Positions 16,151 to 23,915 of a stretch of 64,000 nucleotides of DNA are shown piece by piece. Origin of the DNA: Mesorhizobium plurifarium (GTDB taxonomy: Bacteria; Pseudomonadota; Alphaproteobacteria; Rhizobiales; Rhizobiaceae). Made by a program: the position numbers and the translations under genes. A model generated the notes under the pieces. It searched no databases and had not been told where the DNA came from. It worked only from the letters and a program-made list of their open reading frames with translations. The first letter of the stretch is position 1. Every line of letters begins with the position of its first letter. The stretch lies in NCBI GenBank assembly GCA_000824785.1, contig CCNB01000043.1, positions 312,107-376,106 on the forward strand, read 5' to 3'.

Positions 16151-17350
16151 TCAGGCCGCGACGACTTCGGGTACGCGGATGGCCGGTGGTGTGTTGCGGC
16201 TGCGCGCGGTACGCACTTCCCCGTCGATCATGATCATGCCGATGCCGGGCAGGTTGCCGAGCGCCAGGCTTTCCAGGAAATCCTTGCCGAGGCCGCCGGC
16301 TGCCTGGTCCATGAAGACAAGGTCGGCGGCGCGGCCTGCCTCGATGATGCCGCGATCTGCAAGCTTGCGCACGCGTGCCGTGTTGCCGGTGGCAAAGCAG
16401 AAGACCACCTCCGTGGGCACGCCGCCCAGCGATGCCAAATGGCAAATGGTGCGAAGGATGCCCAGCGGCTGCACGCCCGAGCCGGCCGGGCCGTCGGTAC
16501 CGAGAATGACCCGGTCGAGCTCGTTCCGTTGCTTGGCGATGCCGAGCACGAACAGGCCGGTGCGCAGGTTGCCGTTGTGGACGATCTCCAGGGCGCGGGT
16601 GCCTTCCTCGCAGATACGACGGATCTCGTCGTCCGGCAGCGCCGTGGGGCCACCGTTGATATGCGCCACCACGTCGGCGTCGACCTCGAGCACGACTTCG
16701 GCCCCGATACGGCCGGAACCGGGGATCGAGGGCCCGCCGGTATGGGTCATGGAGGTCATGCCGTATTTGCGGGCCCAGGCGATCATCTGGCGGCCCGTCG
16801 GACCGTCCTTGACGCCGCCGAGGCCGACCTCGCCGATCAGCGTCACGCCGGCTTCGGCGAGTTCGCGGAAATCGTTCTCGGTCATGCCTGGTTCCAGCAC
16901 CGGGGCGCCGGCAAGGATCTTCATGCCGCCGGGGCGGAAGTTCGAGAAGCTGCGCTGCGAGGCGATGCCGAGCGCCTTGACGCCGACGATGTCGCGAGGA
17001 CGGCCGGGATAATGCGCCTCGCCGGCCGAGATGATGGTGGTGACACCGCCGTGGAGCGTCGAGTCGATCCAGCCGAGCTGGTTCTGGCGCGGGGTCCAGT
17101 CGCCGGCAGCGGGATGGACGTGGTTGTCGATCAGGCCGGGGGCGACGACGCAACCCTGCGCATCGATGACCTTCGCAGCTCCACTTGTCTCGACGCCGCC
17201 CTGCTTGCCGACCGCGGCGATGCGGCCATCCACGACCACAATGGTGTCGGCGTCGAGGATCGGGCGGGCGATGTCGCCGCTCAGCATCAGGCCGATATTG
17301 CGGATGACGGTCTTCCCGGCAGCGGGATTGGCTTGGGGGTCGGAGGACAT
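16151..17350 (-). CDS. Amidohydrolase-superfamily protein, enamidase-like
   Basis: A 399-residue metal-dependent amidohydrolase. The metal-binding HxH appears as APGLIDNHVHPAAGD, followed by GGVTTIISAGEAH and MTHTGG. The later His and Asp positions are in DVVAHINGG, ALEIVHNGNL and GTDGPAGSGV. The overall pattern resembles enamidase of anaerobic nicotinate breakdown, which hydrolyses a cyclic enamide, so a ring-opening reaction is a reasonable hypothesis. ATG 17350 has AAGGA nine bases upstream and is preferred to a longer start. It is third in the cysteine hydrolase-MarR-amidohydrolase unit controlled by the shared operator. Confidence 0.85.
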   Translation of the reverse strand: MSSDPQANPAAGKTVIRNIGLMLSGDIARPILDADTIVVVDGRIAAVGKQGGVETSGAAKVIDAQGCVVAPGLIDNHVHPAAGDWTPRQNQLGWIDSTLHGGVTTIISAGEAHYPGRPRDIVGVKALGIASQRSFSNFRPGGMKILAGAPVLEPGMTENDFRELAEAGVTLIGEVGLGGVKDGPTGRQMIAWARKYGMTSMTHTGGPSIPGSGRIGAEVVLEVDADVVAHINGGPTALPDDEIRRICEEGTRALEIVHNGNLRTGLFVLGIAKQRNELDRVILGTDGPAGSGVQPLGILRTICHLASLGGVPTEVVFCFATGNTARVRKLADRGIIEAGRAADLVFMDQAAGGLGKDFLESLALGNLPGIGMIMIDGEVRTARSRNTPPAIRVPEVVAA

Positions 17351-17455
17351 CGGACTGGTTCCTTCTGTTCGGCGCGGACAAGGGGAGGACATCCCGCCGC
17401 CGAAAAATCCAGCGACGCCCGCTGTTTTGCTGCGTCTGGGTTGGGGATCAGTAGG

Positions 17456-17992
17456 TCATTTGACGGCCGTGTCGCCCGTGTCGTCACGGCTGATGCGCTG
17501 GAGCAATTGCAACAGCGTGGCCTGCTCAGCCGTGGAGAGCGGCGAAAGAAGCTGCCGGCCGACTTCGACGCTGCGGTCCAGGCGATCAAGCGTGTAGCGC
17601 ACGCCGTCGTCCGTCAGCGTGATGATGGCCAGCCGCTGGTCTGTCTTGGAAGCGTTGCGCTTGACCAGCCCCTGCTTCAAAAGCTTGCGCACCACGAGGC
17701 TGATGGTGGACGGATCCATCGCCGTCAGCCGCCCGAGATGGTTCTGGGACACCTCGCCGTGACGCAGCACCGTCGCCAGCGCCGCGAACTGGGTCGGGGA
17801 CAGGTCCTCGCCGGCCATCTCCTGCTGGAAGCAGAGCGTCGCCCGCTGATGGGCGCGGCGCACGATGTGGGCCGGGTGCAGGTCTAGATCGTATCCGGTC
17901 GCGGCATAGCGGGCGAGCGCCTCCTCGCGGCTCAGCCGTTTGTCCTGCGCAGCCTTGCGCTTGGTTCGCTTCGTTTGCTCGGTCACCGTCAT
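17456..17992 (-). CDS. MarR-family transcriptional regulator, candidate regulator of the catabolic block
   Basis: A 178-residue MarR-type winged-helix protein. A basic N-terminal tail of about 30 residues is followed by helices. LTAMDPSTISLVVRKLLKQGLVKR is the recognition helix region, and SKTDQRLAIITLTDDGVRY the wing. It is the only regulator gene inside the 18-gene block and lies in an operon whose promoter carries the shared palindrome. It is therefore the best candidate to bind the five sites and regulate itself. This link is inferred from position. Confidence 0.9.
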   Translation of the reverse strand: MTVTEQTKRTKRKAAQDKRLSREEALARYAATGYDLDLHPAHIVRRAHQRATLCFQQEMAGEDLSPTQFAALATVLRHGEVSQNHLGRLTAMDPSTISLVVRKLLKQGLVKRNASKTDQRLAIITLTDDGVRYTLDRLDRSVEVGRQLLSPLSTAEQATLLQLLQRISRDDTGDTAVK

Positions 17993-18041
17993 CGGAATGC
18001 TTCAACTCCTGGCAGGCCTGTTGTCGCTGGCACCGGAGCGA

Positions 18042-18686
18042 TCATGCCGCGACGCTGGCGTTTTCCACGAAGACGCCTTCCCGCAAAGCCCTGACAACGC
18101 TGGCCGAGTCGCTGACCACGCCGAAATGGGTGGCGATGTCGTAAAGCGAGCTTTCCTGCTCGCGCGGGCCGGTGGCGGCGCAGCAGTCGCTCGGCACCAC
18201 GACCTCGTAGCCGTTGAAGAAGGCGTCGTGAACGGTCGAACGCACGCAGATGTTGGTGACCACGCCGAAGACGATGATCTGGTCGACCTTCAGGTCCTTG
18301 AGCGTCAGGTCGAGATCGGTCTGGAAGAACGCGGAGTAGCGCCGCTTGATGACATGGATTTCATCGGCGCGCGCGCCGAGGTCGTCGATGATCTCGACAC
18401 CCCACGTGCCTTCGACGCAGTGCGGCGTGCGCTTCAGCCATTCGCGGTCCTGCCGCACGTTCTTGCGGTGGACGTCATGCACCCAGATCACCGGGACGCC
18501 CGACGCACGCGCGGCATCGATGACGGCGAGTTGCGGTCCGACCAGCACCTCATAACCCGGCAGCACCATCGCGCCGCCCGGCTTGCAGAAATCGTTGAGC
18601 ATGTCGACCACGACGACCGCGGCGCGCTTCACGTCGATGCTGACGCCTGCTTCCTGTCGATGCGACGAGAAAGTGTCCACGGACAT
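18042..18686 (-). CDS. Isochorismatase-fold cysteine hydrolase
   Basis: A 214-residue isochorismatase-like hydrolase with a full catalytic triad: Asp28 (VVVDMLNDF), Lys114 (VIKRRYSAF) and Cys147 (TNICVRST). Enzymes with this triad hydrolyse amides, ureides or N-carbamoyl groups (ureidoacrylate amidase, N-carbamoylsarcosine amidase, nicotinamidase). True isochorismatases lack the Cys. ATG 18686 has GGGGAG eight bases upstream, so the longer in-frame extension is rejected. It is the first gene of the operon with MarR and the amidohydrolase. A second amide-hydrolysis step in one ring-degradation route is plausible. Confidence 0.9.
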   Translation of the reverse strand: MSVDTFSSHRQEAGVSIDVKRAAVVVVDMLNDFCKPGGAMVLPGYEVLVGPQLAVIDAARASGVPVIWVHDVHRKNVRQDREWLKRTPHCVEGTWGVEIIDDLGARADEIHVIKRRYSAFFQTDLDLTLKDLKVDQIIVFGVVTNICVRSTVHDAFFNGYEVVVPSDCCAATGPREQESSLYDIATHFGVVSDSASVVRALREGVFVENASVAA

Positions 18687-18711
18687 GGCAGATCTCCCCG
18701 GCAGCCATTGA

Positions 18712-18752
18712 TTGTTGGTGGTCATACAAAACCGTACAGGGCCCGAAGTCAA
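18712..18752 (-). promoter_or_regulatory. Promoter and operator site 3 (cysteine hydrolase-MarR operon)
   Basis: Minus-strand -35 TTGACT (18747-18752) and -10 TTGTAT (18724-18729), spacing 17 bp. The site TTGTATGACCACCAACAA (18712-18729) begins at the -10 box and matches the shared palindrome at 15 of 18 positions. Confidence 0.7.
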
Positions 18753-18804
18753 TCCTTGGAGGCATGTTGCCGGCCATCCCGCTTCACCGGCAACGAAAAA
18801 GCCG

Positions 18805-18851
18805 TTGACAAGCATGGCGTTTCGAGTGTCCGATTGTTTGACCATCAATGA
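18805..18851 (+). promoter_or_regulatory. Promoter and operator site 4 (epimerase-SDR operon)
   Basis: TTGACA at 18805-18810, with the site TTGTTTGACCATCAATGA at 18834-18851 (13 of 18 positions match the shared palindrome, the left half perfectly). The -10 box is weak. It lies 38 bp before the epimerase start, divergent from site 3. Confidence 0.55.
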
Positions 18852-18889
18852 TATTTGCGCGCACCGTGGCCGGTCATGAGGGATGAGAC

Positions 18890-19729
18890 ATGAACATCAT
18901 TGTCACGGGATCGAGCGGCCTGCTCGGCCGTCATGTGGCGGCGGCTTGCCTGGCCGCCGGCCATGAGGTTCTGGGCATCGACCTGGCGCCGCCCGCGCGG
19001 GGGGCCTGGAAACATGTGAGCGCGGACCTGACGGATCTCGGCCTTGCCCTGCAGTTGATCCGCGACGCCGACGCGGTGATCCATGTCGCAGCGATCCCGC
19101 GTCCCACCGGCAAGGCCGCCGCCGAGGTGTTCGGCACCAACATGGCGGCCAGCTACAATGTGGTGGAAGCGGCAGCGCTTTCGGGAGCCTCGCGGTTCAT
19201 CTACGCGTCTTCCTTCTCGGTCCTCGGCTACCCCTTCGGCGAAAGGCTCGCGCCGCCCGCCTACCTGCCCATCGACCAGGATCATCCGACGGGCGCGCAG
19301 GATGCCTATGGCCTGTCGAAATGGCTTGGCGAGGAGATCGTCGAGGCGGCCGTGCGCCGCGGCGCCTTTTCGGCGGTGAGCCTGCGCATGCCCTGGATAC
19401 AAACGCCGGAAAGCTTCTTCGAGACGGTCGGGCCGCGTCGCGGCACGCCGGACGCGGCGTGGGACCTCTGGGGCTATCTCGACGCGCAGGACGCCGCCGA
19501 CGCCTTCCTCCGCGCGCTGGCCTGGAAGGGACAGGGACACCTGCGCACCTTCATCAGCGCCGCCGACACCTATTCGGAGACGCCGACGGCCGAGCTGCTG
19601 AAGGCCGCTTTTCCTGCGGTCCCGGTGAGACGACCGCTCGAGGGTCACGCCGCGGTCATCGACAACAGCCATGCCCGCGAAACGCTGGGCTTCGCGCCGC
19701 GCCGCTCGTGGCGCGGCTACGGCAAGTAA
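18890..19729 (+). CDS. NAD-dependent epimerase/dehydratase family protein
   Basis: A 279-residue extended short-chain dehydrogenase. The Rossmann motif TGSSGLLGRH (residues 6-15) binds NAD(P). The catalytic tyrosine lies in DAYGLSKWLGE (YxxxK), with the partner Ser in IYASSFSVLG. The C-terminal substrate domain is short, as in uronate-dehydrogenase-like enzymes. It is the first of two genes with an SDR downstream and has the shared operator in its promoter. A role in processing the sugar or carbon skeleton released by the block is plausible but unproven. Confidence 0.87.
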   Translation: MNIIVTGSSGLLGRHVAAACLAAGHEVLGIDLAPPARGAWKHVSADLTDLGLALQLIRDADAVIHVAAIPRPTGKAAAEVFGTNMAASYNVVEAAALSGASRFIYASSFSVLGYPFGERLAPPAYLPIDQDHPTGAQDAYGLSKWLGEEIVEAAVRRGAFSAVSLRMPWIQTPESFFETVGPRRGTPDAAWDLWGYLDAQDAADAFLRALAWKGQGHLRTFISAADTYSETPTAELLKAAFPAVPVRRPLEGHAAVIDNSHARETLGFAPRRSWRGYGK

Positions 19730-19744
19730 GGCAGGAGAAGGACG

Positions 19745-20560
19745 ATGACCCGTTTTGTGGACAAGACCGTGCTCGTCACCGGCGGTGGCGGCGCCATCGG
19801 CAGCGCGGCTGCCCGTCGCTTCGCGCAGGAGGGCGCCAAAGTGGCGGTGCTGGACCTCGATGCCGGCCGCGCCGAGACCATCGCCTCGACGATCGGCGAC
19901 AAGGCGATAGCGATCACGGCGGACGTAACCGACGAGGCTGCCGTCGAGGAGGCGGTGGCCAAGGTCGTGAGTGTTTTCGGCAGGCTGGACGCGGTGTTCA
20001 ACAACGCCGGCATCTCGGGCAAGGTGGCCCCTGTCCATGAGCTGCCCACGCAAGACTGGGACGACATCGTGCGCATCAACCTGCGTTCGATGTTCCTGGT
20101 GCTGAAGGCTTCGGTGAAGGCGATGATCGCCGCCGGCGTCGAGGGCTCGATCGTCAACATGGGTTCGTCGATGGCGGGATGGGATGTGCTCGCCGGCGGC
20201 GCCGGCTATGCCTCGACCAAGCACGGCGTGGTCGGCTTGACGCGCGTCGCCGCGCTCGACGTGGCGCCGTACGGCATCCGCGTCAACGCCATCTGCCCGG
20301 GCGTCATCGAGACCACGCTGGGCGTTCCGGCCGCCGACAAGGCGCAATATCTGGCCGGCGTGCAGCGCTTCGCCGACCGCATTCCGCTCCGGCGCATCGG
20401 CCAGCCCGAGGACGTGGCGGCTGCGGTCGCGTTCCTCGCTTCCGACGACGCCCGCCATGTCACCGGCGTCGACTGGCTGATCGACGGTGGACAGACCTTG
20501 CAGAGTTGGGCCAACGCGCCCGAGGCTGCCGCCTTCCCGAACCTGCGGCGCACGCGCTGA
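19745..20560 (+). CDS. SDR-family oxidoreductase
   Basis: Classical short-chain dehydrogenase of 271 residues. Cofactor motif TGGGGAIG sits near residue 13, NNAGISG is conserved, the catalytic Ser is in NMGSSMAGW, and YASTK is the active-site YxxxK. VNAICPGVIETT follows. The C-terminal tail of about 25 residues after IDGGQTLQSW is longer than usual. It starts 15 bp after the epimerase with GGAGAAGG upstream of the ATG, so the two are co-transcribed. Confidence 0.92.
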   Translation: MTRFVDKTVLVTGGGGAIGSAAARRFAQEGAKVAVLDLDAGRAETIASTIGDKAIAITADVTDEAAVEEAVAKVVSVFGRLDAVFNNAGISGKVAPVHELPTQDWDDIVRINLRSMFLVLKASVKAMIAAGVEGSIVNMGSSMAGWDVLAGGAGYASTKHGVVGLTRVAALDVAPYGIRVNAICPGVIETTLGVPAADKAQYLAGVQRFADRIPLRRIGQPEDVAAAVAFLASDDARHVTGVDWLIDGGQTLQSWANAPEAAAFPNLRRTR

Positions 20561-20603
20561 ACCGCTTGGCAGTTCACCTCTGCGGGCCTGCGGCGTGGCG
20601 GGA

Positions 20604-21587
20604 CTATCTTGTCCCTCCCCGCCCCAGTCGCCGCGGCGGCGCGAGCGCCAGCAGCTTGCCGAACAACCCTTGCGGCAGCACGACGACCACGAGGATGAAC
20701 AGCGCGCCGAGCGCAATCAGCCAGTACTGGTCGAGGCTTGCCGACATGGCGTTCTCGGTGGCGCGCACTGCGAGCGCGCCGAGGAAGGCGCCCATCAGGA
20801 CCGACCGGCCACCGACAGCCACCCAGATCAGCACTTCTGTGGAGAGCGCAAATCCGACCAGCGGCGGCGAGACGAAGCCGAACTGGGTGGTGAACAGGCC
20901 GCCGGCGAAGCCCGCCATCGCGCCCGAGACGGTGAACACGAAGATCTTGTGCAAGCGCACGTCGTAGCCGAAATGCAGCGTGCGGCGCTCGTCGTTGCGG
21001 ATGCCGGCGAGCACCGTGCCGAGCGGCGAACGCCCGATCCACAACGACAAGAGATAGGTGAGCAGCGCGGCGATGCCGACGAAGAAATAGGTTGCATTGG
21101 TGGAGAGCGGATCGCCATTAGGCGCCGACAGCGGCGGCACGTTGAACAGGCCGTTGAAACCGCCGATGAACTCCCAGCGCCGCGCCGCGATCTCGCACAC
21201 GACCGCCGCGCAGAGCGTGACGATGGCAAGATGCGCGCCTGACAGCGCGCGGCCCTGGAACATGATCCAGCCGAGCAGCGCGGCGACCATCATGGGCAGC
21301 AGCACGGCGAGCGCCAGGCCCGTCCATTGGCTGTCTCCAAGCCATGGCAGCTTGCCCAGCGTCACCAGCGCCATGGAATAGGCGCCGATGCCGAAGAAGA
21401 TGGCCTGGCCGAAGCACAATATGCCGGCCTGACCCCAAATCAGCCCAAGGCTGAGCGCGAAGATGCCGTAGGTGACGTATTGGGTGAGCAGGCCGATATT
21501 CCAGTCGTCGAGAACAAGCGGGGCCAGTCCGAGCCCTGCCCAGGCGAGCACTGTGAGGCTGAGACCGAGACGCGCGGAGCGGGTCAT
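20604..21587 (-). CDS. Branched-chain/urea-type ABC transporter permease (LivM/UrtC-like)
   Basis: Inner-membrane permease of 327 residues. Visible family blocks are YVTYGIFALSLGLIWGQAGILCFGQAIFFGIGAYSMA near the N terminus and the EAA-like loop around GIRNDERRTLHFGYDV. The C-terminal segment VVVVLPQGLFGKLLA is also typical. ATG 21587 overlaps the stop of the partner permease (ATGA). It is the last gene of the five-gene importer operon starting at 25097. Confidence 0.93.
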   Translation of the reverse strand: MTRSARLGLSLTVLAWAGLGLAPLVLDDWNIGLLTQYVTYGIFALSLGLIWGQAGILCFGQAIFFGIGAYSMALVTLGKLPWLGDSQWTGLALAVLLPMMVAALLGWIMFQGRALSGAHLAIVTLCAAVVCEIAARRWEFIGGFNGLFNVPPLSAPNGDPLSTNATYFFVGIAALLTYLLSLWIGRSPLGTVLAGIRNDERRTLHFGYDVRLHKIFVFTVSGAMAGFAGGLFTTQFGFVSPPLVGFALSTEVLIWVAVGGRSVLMGAFLGALAVRATENAMSASLDQYWLIALGALFILVVVVLPQGLFGKLLALAPPRRLGRGGTR

Positions 21588-22438
21588 TTGCGGCCTCCGA
21601 TGATGCCGTTGGGCAAGAAACGGATAATGATCATGGCGAGCAGGAACACCAGGATCTGGGCGTCGGCCTGCGAGATGCCCGCCGAGAAGATGGTGGTGGC
21701 GCCGCCGATCACGCCGGACCCGATGAGCGCGCCGACGAGCGAGTTGACGCCGCCCACGAGCACCGAGAGGAAGGACGGGATGAGGAAGCCGACGCCCATC
21801 TGCGGGTCGACGCTCATGATCGGTGCCATGACGGCACCGGCAAAGCCTGCCAGCGCCGAGCCGACGGCGAAAGTGGCCCGGTCCATGCGCCGCGTGTTGA
21901 TGCCCAGGGACGCCGCCATGGCGCGATTGGCTATGACGCCGCGTATCTGCAGTCCAAGCTTTGTCCTGAAGAACAGATAGTAGGTGGCGAGCGCCAGCGC
22001 GGCCGCAAGTGCCATGATGAAGAGGCGGTAGGCCGGATACTGAACGCCGAACACATCGACGGCAGTGGGAAGCGGATTTGGAACGCTCTGGGCCCCCGGC
22101 CCAAACAGCACGACGACGCCTTGCTTGATCACCAGGGACAGGCCCCAGGTGGCGAGGATGGTGTCGATGAAGCGATGGTAGATGTGGCGGATGATCAACC
22201 ATTCGACCAGCAGCCCGACCAGGGCGAGAACGACGGGTGCCAGCAAAAGCCCCAGCCAGAACGATCCGGTCGCGCCGCTGACTGCCACCACCACATAGGC
22301 GCCGATCAGGAAGAACTCGCCATGGGCCATGTTGATGACGTTCATCAGCCCGAATATGACGACGAGGCCCAGCGTCACCAGCAGCAGGGCAAGGGTGAAG
22401 TTCGCGGTATCGAGCAGAAGTGCGATCGTCGCTTGCAC
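21584..22438 (-). CDS. Branched-chain/urea-type ABC transporter permease (LivH/UrtB-like)
   Basis: A 284-residue permease with the hallmark NVINMAHGEFFLIGAYVV near the N terminus and RGVIANRAMAASLGINTRRMDRATFAVGSALAG in the cytoplasmic loop. The chosen start is a GTG at 22438, seven bp after the stop of the ATPase gene and just after a GAGG-type ribosome-binding site. A longer reading would overlap the ATPase gene by about 65 bp and adds non-family residues. Confidence 0.9.
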   Translation of the reverse strand: MQATIALLLDTANFTLALLLVTLGLVVIFGLMNVINMAHGEFFLIGAYVVVAVSGATGSFWLGLLLAPVVLALVGLLVEWLIIRHIYHRFIDTILATWGLSLVIKQGVVVLFGPGAQSVPNPLPTAVDVFGVQYPAYRLFIMALAAALALATYYLFFRTKLGLQIRGVIANRAMAASLGINTRRMDRATFAVGSALAGFAGAVMAPIMSVDPQMGVGFLIPSFLSVLVGGVNSLVGALIGSGVIGGATTIFSAGISQADAQILVFLLAMIIIRFLPNGIIGGRK

Positions 22439-22445
22439 GGCAGCC

Positions 22446-23153
22446 TCAGATTGACAGGTAGCGATGGACGAGTTCGGGTCTTTCGCGCAACTGCCCGATC
22501 CGGTCGGCACGATCGGCGATGACGCCGTTTTCCATGAACAGGGCGCGTCCCGCCAGCGTCTCGACGAAGTCCAGATTCTGCTCGACCACCAGAATGGTCA
22601 GTCCGGTGGAGCGGGCAATGGCCTGCAGCGTGCGGCCGATCTCGTCGACGATGGAGGGTTGGATGCCCTCCGACGGCTCGTCGAGCAGCAGGAGCTTGGG
22701 CTGGCCCACAAGGCAGCGCATGATGGCGAGCTGCTGCTGTTGCCCGCCCGACATGGTGCCGGCCTTCTGCCTGCGCCGCTCGCCCAGGACGGGGAAGAAG
22801 TCGTAGATGTCCGGCGGCAGCCGGTTGGGCAGGCGCGGCTTGCCGAGCACGCCCATCAGCAGGTTCTCCTCGACGGTGAAGTCTTTGAAGATCTCGCGCC
22901 CCTGCGGAACGTAACCGATTCCCTCATTGGCGATGACATAAGAAGGACAATTGCCGAGCTCACGACCGTCCAGGCGGAAGCTTCCGCCCTGTGTGGCGAG
23001 CTGGCCGGCGAGCGCACGCATCAAAGTGGTCTTGCCCATCCCGTTGCGGCCGAGCAGGGCCACGACCTCGCCCTTGGCGACGTCGAAAGTCGCACCCTTC
23101 AGCACGCGGCCGCCGGATGGATAGCCGGCAACGAGATTTTCGACCTGCAGCAT
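22446..23153 (-). CDS. Branched-chain/urea-type ABC transporter ATPase (LivF/UrtE-like)
   Basis: A 235-residue ABC ATPase. Walker A GRNGMGKTT, signature MSGGQQQQLAIMR, Walker B LLLLDEPSEGIQPSI and the H-loop region ILVVEQNLDFV are all intact. LivF-type features are EGIGYVPQGREIF and the EGIQPSIV segment. It starts one base into the stop of the LivG-like gene and forms the heterodimeric engine of the importer with it. Confidence 0.94.
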   Translation of the reverse strand: MLQVENLVAGYPSGGRVLKGATFDVAKGEVVALLGRNGMGKTTLMRALAGQLATQGGSFRLDGRELGNCPSYVIANEGIGYVPQGREIFKDFTVEENLLMGVLGKPRLPNRLPPDIYDFFPVLGERRRQKAGTMSGGQQQQLAIMRCLVGQPKLLLLDEPSEGIQPSIVDEIGRTLQAIARSTGLTILVVEQNLDFVETLAGRALFMENGVIADRADRIGQLRERPELVHRYLSI

Positions 23154-23911
23154 CAATGACGCTTCCCGAGATAGGACTCGATGACGCGCGGGTCGCGGCT
23201 GACCTCCTCGTAGCGGCCCTCGGCGACGATCTTGCCGCGAACCATGACCACGATCGGGCATTCGAGCTGGCGCACGAAATTCATGTCGTGTTCGATCACC
23301 AGGATCGACTTGCCTTCCTCGTCGCGCAGGCGCCGGATCAAGCTTGCCACAGCGCTGGTTTCCGCGCCGGACATGCCGGCGGTCGGCTCGTCCAGCAAAA
23401 TGAGCTCCGCGTCGCGGGCGACCAGCATGGCGATCTCCAGCCTCTGCTTCTCGCCGTGGGCGATTTCGCCGACCTTGTCGCCGGCCTTGCCGGCAAGCCC
23501 ACAGAGATCGAGCAATCGGTCGCGGCGGACAGGGTCGGGGCGATAACCCAACAACGAAAGCGGACCGTAACGGCCCGCGCCGGCGGCCAGCGGTATTTCG
23601 ATATTCTCCGCCACGCTGAGCTCCGGATAAACGCCCGGAACCTGGAACTTGCGAGCCACGCCGAGCCGCGAGATGCGATAGGGCGAAAGGCCGGCGACGT
23701 TGCGGCCACCGAGCCTGACCTCTCCGCCATCCGGCGCGAACTCGCCGGTGACGACGTTGAACAGGGTGGTCTTGCCGCAGCCGTTCGGTCCCAGGATGCA
23801 CTGCATGGCGCCCCTTGGCAGCGTCAGGCTGAGCCCGTCGAGGACAACGAGCCCACCGAAGCGCTTGGTTACCCCCGCAAGCTGCAGGATAGGACCACGC
23901 GGTTCGTTCAC
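23153..23911 (-). CDS. Branched-chain/urea-type ABC transporter ATPase (LivG/UrtD-like)
   Basis: A 252-residue ABC ATPase with Walker A GPNGCGKTT, LARKFQVPGVYPELSVAENI-type Q-loop region (here GVARKFQVPGVY) and Walker B LILLDEPTAGMSGAE. The signature is degenerate, reading IAHGEKQRLEIAM where LSHGEQQ is usual in UrtD. That, with KFQVP, favours a urea/amide-type system over leucine. The start is uncertain: GTG 23911 follows the binding-protein stop by four bp, while a TTG at 23938 would overlap it. Confidence 0.9.
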   Translation of the reverse strand: MNEPRGPILQLAGVTKRFGGLVVLDGLSLTLPRGAMQCILGPNGCGKTTLFNVVTGEFAPDGGEVRLGGRNVAGLSPYRISRLGVARKFQVPGVYPELSVAENIEIPLAAGAGRYGPLSLLGYRPDPVRRDRLLDLCGLAGKAGDKVGEIAHGEKQRLEIAMLVARDAELILLDEPTAGMSGAETSAVASLIRRLRDEEGKSILVIEHDMNFVRQLECPIVVMVRGKIVAEGRYEEVSRDPRVIESYLGKRH

Positions 23912-23915
23912 GGCG

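Noticed and set aside
20604..22202. Extended LivM-like protein starting at 22202
   Set aside because: Residues before 21587 are an off-frame translation of the LivH-like gene; the ATGA overlap at 21584-21587 gives the natural start.
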